Below are positions 15,473 through 16,872 of a stretch of DNA of 16,872 bases, piece after piece. The notes under the pieces are model-generated. The model was not told the DNA's origin. It saw only the letters and a program-made list of their open reading frames with translations, and made no database searches. Numbering within the stretch: the first letter of the stretch is position 1; every line of letters begins with the position of its first letter. The translations under genes and the position numbers were made by a program. The stretch is taken from positions 1 through 16,872 of the forward strand of contig JAACDY010000007.1 of assembly GCA_009936675.1 (NCBI GenBank), written 5' to 3'. The DNA is from Bacteroidota bacterium. Lineage in GTDB: Bacteria > Bacteroidota > Bacteroidia > Flavobacteriales > Flavobacteriaceae.

Positions 15473-16807
15473 ATGAGATTTCAAAAAACAATACCTCTAG
15501 TCATGCTCTTTTTAATGTTGGGATTTACCCATTGTAAAAAGCAGCTACCCATTGAAATTACAGCGGAGGATTACCACTTAGCGCAAGATCAGTTGACCTC
15601 TGTGATCGTACACGATATTTTTTCGCCTCCTTTGGCGAGTAGGGTATATGCCTATGCCAATATTGCTGCCTATGAGATTTTGGCGCAGGAGGAAGGAAAC
15701 GATCACGTTTCTTTGGTTGGTGTTTTATCAGACTTTAAAGGGGTCAGCCCCATCAATGACAGTTTGGTCAATCCCAGACTCGCTGGCCTTATGGCTTATG
15801 TGGAGGTCGGAAAAAATTTGATCTTTTCGGTAGATCGAATGTCGGAATATATAGAGGAGCTATCATTAGAATGGAAAGCACAAAACTTTGAGGTTTATGA
15901 AGCTTCACATCGGTATGCCCATCAGGTTGTGACAGAGATCAAAGCTTGGTATGATCAAGATAATTACAAACAAACCCGTACTTATCCCAAATTTTCTGTT
16001 GACTATGACAGTCCTTCTCGATGGCAACCTACCCCTCCCGATTATATGGATGGGATAGAACCCCATTGGAGTAAGATCAGACCTTTTGTACTCAACTCTG
16101 CGTCTCAGTTTCAACCCGAACCTCCTCCTGCTTTTTCCATGGTACCCGAATCAGATTTTTATCAAGAGTTGATGGAGGTCTATGAGGTGGTAAAGGAGAT
16201 ACAAGAAAACGAGGCCGAGGACGAAAGACGGGAGATCGCCAAATTTTGGGATTGCAATCCTTATGTTTCTACCCACAAAGGTCATGTGATGTTTGCCCTA
16301 AAAAAAATCAGTCCTGGTGCGCATTGGATCGGTATTACCAAGATCGTATCTCGTAACATTAATGCCGATTTTCCGACTACTGTAGCGGCCTATGCCAAAG
16401 TATCCATCGCCATCGCCGATGCCTTTATCAGCTGTTGGGACGAAAAGTACAGAAGTAACTTGATTCGTCCAGAAACCATCATCAATAAAGTCTTAGACGA
16501 AAACTGGTATCCCTTACTACAAACCCCTCCCTTTCCAGAATACACCAGTGGTCACTCAGTGGTTTCGGGTGCGGCTTCCGTTATTCTCACCGATTTTTTT
16601 GGAGACAATATCGCCTTTGATGACGATACAGAATTACCTTATGACCTACCCATTCGTTCCTATCAGTCTTTCCATCAAGCAGCGGAAGAAGCTGCCATCA
16701 GTAGGATGTACGGTGGTATCCACTACCGAAAAGCTATTGATGAGGGGCTTTTGCAAGGACAAAATGTGGGCAATTATGTCAGCAAAAAACTGGGCTTGCG
16801 TAACTAA
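15473..16807 (+). CDS. Vanadium-dependent haloperoxidase / PAP2-type phosphatase superfamily lipoprotein
   Basis: A 444-residue secreted protein. The N-terminus is a signal peptide (MRFQKTIPLVMLFLMLGF) followed by THC, so Cys21 may be lipidated, although FTHC is a poor lipobox. The C-terminal half has the three motifs of the vanadium haloperoxidase/PAP2 superfamily: K-x6-RP (Lys325-Arg332-Pro333), SGH with His361 (preceded by Thr, TSGH, rather than the usual PSGH), and SR-x5-H (Arg411, His417). These residues bind vanadate or phosphate, and His417 would be the covalent ligand or nucleophile. Whether it oxidises halides or cleaves phosphate esters cannot be told from motifs. The N-terminal half is helical and unassigned. 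It appears to be a single-gene unit, convergent with the partial gene at the right edge. Confidence 0.85.
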   Translation: MRFQKTIPLVMLFLMLGFTHCKKQLPIEITAEDYHLAQDQLTSVIVHDIFSPPLASRVYAYANIAAYEILAQEEGNDHVSLVGVLSDFKGVSPINDSLVNPRLAGLMAYVEVGKNLIFSVDRMSEYIEELSLEWKAQNFEVYEASHRYAHQVVTEIKAWYDQDNYKQTRTYPKFSVDYDSPSRWQPTPPDYMDGIEPHWSKIRPFVLNSASQFQPEPPPAFSMVPESDFYQELMEVYEVVKEIQENEAEDERREIAKFWDCNPYVSTHKGHVMFALKKISPGAHWIGITKIVSRNINADFPTTVAAYAKVSIAIADAFISCWDEKYRSNLIRPETIINKVLDENWYPLLQTPPFPEYTSGHSVVSGAASVILTDFFGDNIAFDDDTELPYDLPIRSYQSFHQAAEEAAISRMYGGIHYRKAIDEGLLQGQNVGNYVSKKLGLRN

Positions 16808-16819
16808 ATCTTCGTTTGA

Positions 16820-16872
16820 TCAATGATTTAAAAAGGCGGTCAACTGGGCAATAAAGCCTTGATCCCATTTCA
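16820..16872 (-). CDS. C-terminal end of an unidentified protein (runs off the window)
   Basis: The minus-strand frame is open from the right edge to TGA at 16820-16822 and ends KWDQGFIAQLTAFLNH, a plausible protein terminus. It would converge on the haloperoxidase-like gene, with stops 12 bp apart. Only 16 whole codons are visible, so neither product nor reality is certain. Confidence 0.35.
   Translation of the reverse strand, partial: KWDQGFIAQLTAFLNH

Noticed and set aside
1..16872. CRISPR arrays, insertion sequences, tRNA or rRNA genes
   Set aside because: No spaced direct repeats, transposase frames, terminal inverted repeats or tRNA/rRNA-like sequences were seen on reading both strands.

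Overview
The window looks like a chromosomal segment from a Bacteroidota member, most likely a flavobacterium. The evidence is the full actABCDEF-coxBA respiratory gene order, the lack of strong Shine-Dalgarno sites, -7 boxes of the TAnnTTTG type, several lipoprotein signal peptides, and flavobacterial-looking protein sequences. This placement is by recognition only; no database was searched.

Region 1 (3-11047, + strand) is one tightly packed operon. It encodes Alternative Complex III (ActA-F: multiheme cytochrome, Fe-S/molybdopterin-like subunit, two NrfD-type membrane subunits, ActD, monoheme lipoprotein) followed by subunits II and I of an aa3-type cytochrome c oxidase. Together they would take electrons from the quinol pool through haem c groups to CuA and the haem a3/CuB oxygen site, i.e. 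an ACIII-oxidase respiratory chain. Gaps are 16-23 bp or overlaps of 4-8 bp. A perfect 12-bp-stem hairpin at 11062-11089 ends the operon.

Region 2 (11100-12261, - strand) is the most unusual part: a chain of broken genes. Read leftward, it holds (a) the first ~128 codons of a CcoI/FixI-type copper P-type ATPase, (b) directly joined to it but in another frame, the last ~58 codons of a formylglycine-generating-enzyme-like (SUMF1) protein, and (c) a complete-length SCO copper-chaperone frame interrupted by two in-frame stop codons. The simplest reading is that a larger anaerobic or micro-oxic respiration island (copper handling, possibly cbb3 oxidase and/or copper nitrite reductase) lost its middle by deletion and the ends are now decaying.

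Region 3 (12299-13030) holds the divergent intergenic region, with two perfect inverted repeats whose centres lie 30 bp apart, and an intact FNR-type regulator. The regulator has the four cysteines expected for an Fe-S oxygen sensor. It seems to have outlived the genes it faced.

Region 4 (13058-16872) is mostly housekeeping: ruvB (branch migration), a ~400-bp AT-rich gap, queG (queuosine synthesis), a vanadium-haloperoxidase/PAP2-type secreted protein, and the tail of a convergent gene at the right edge.
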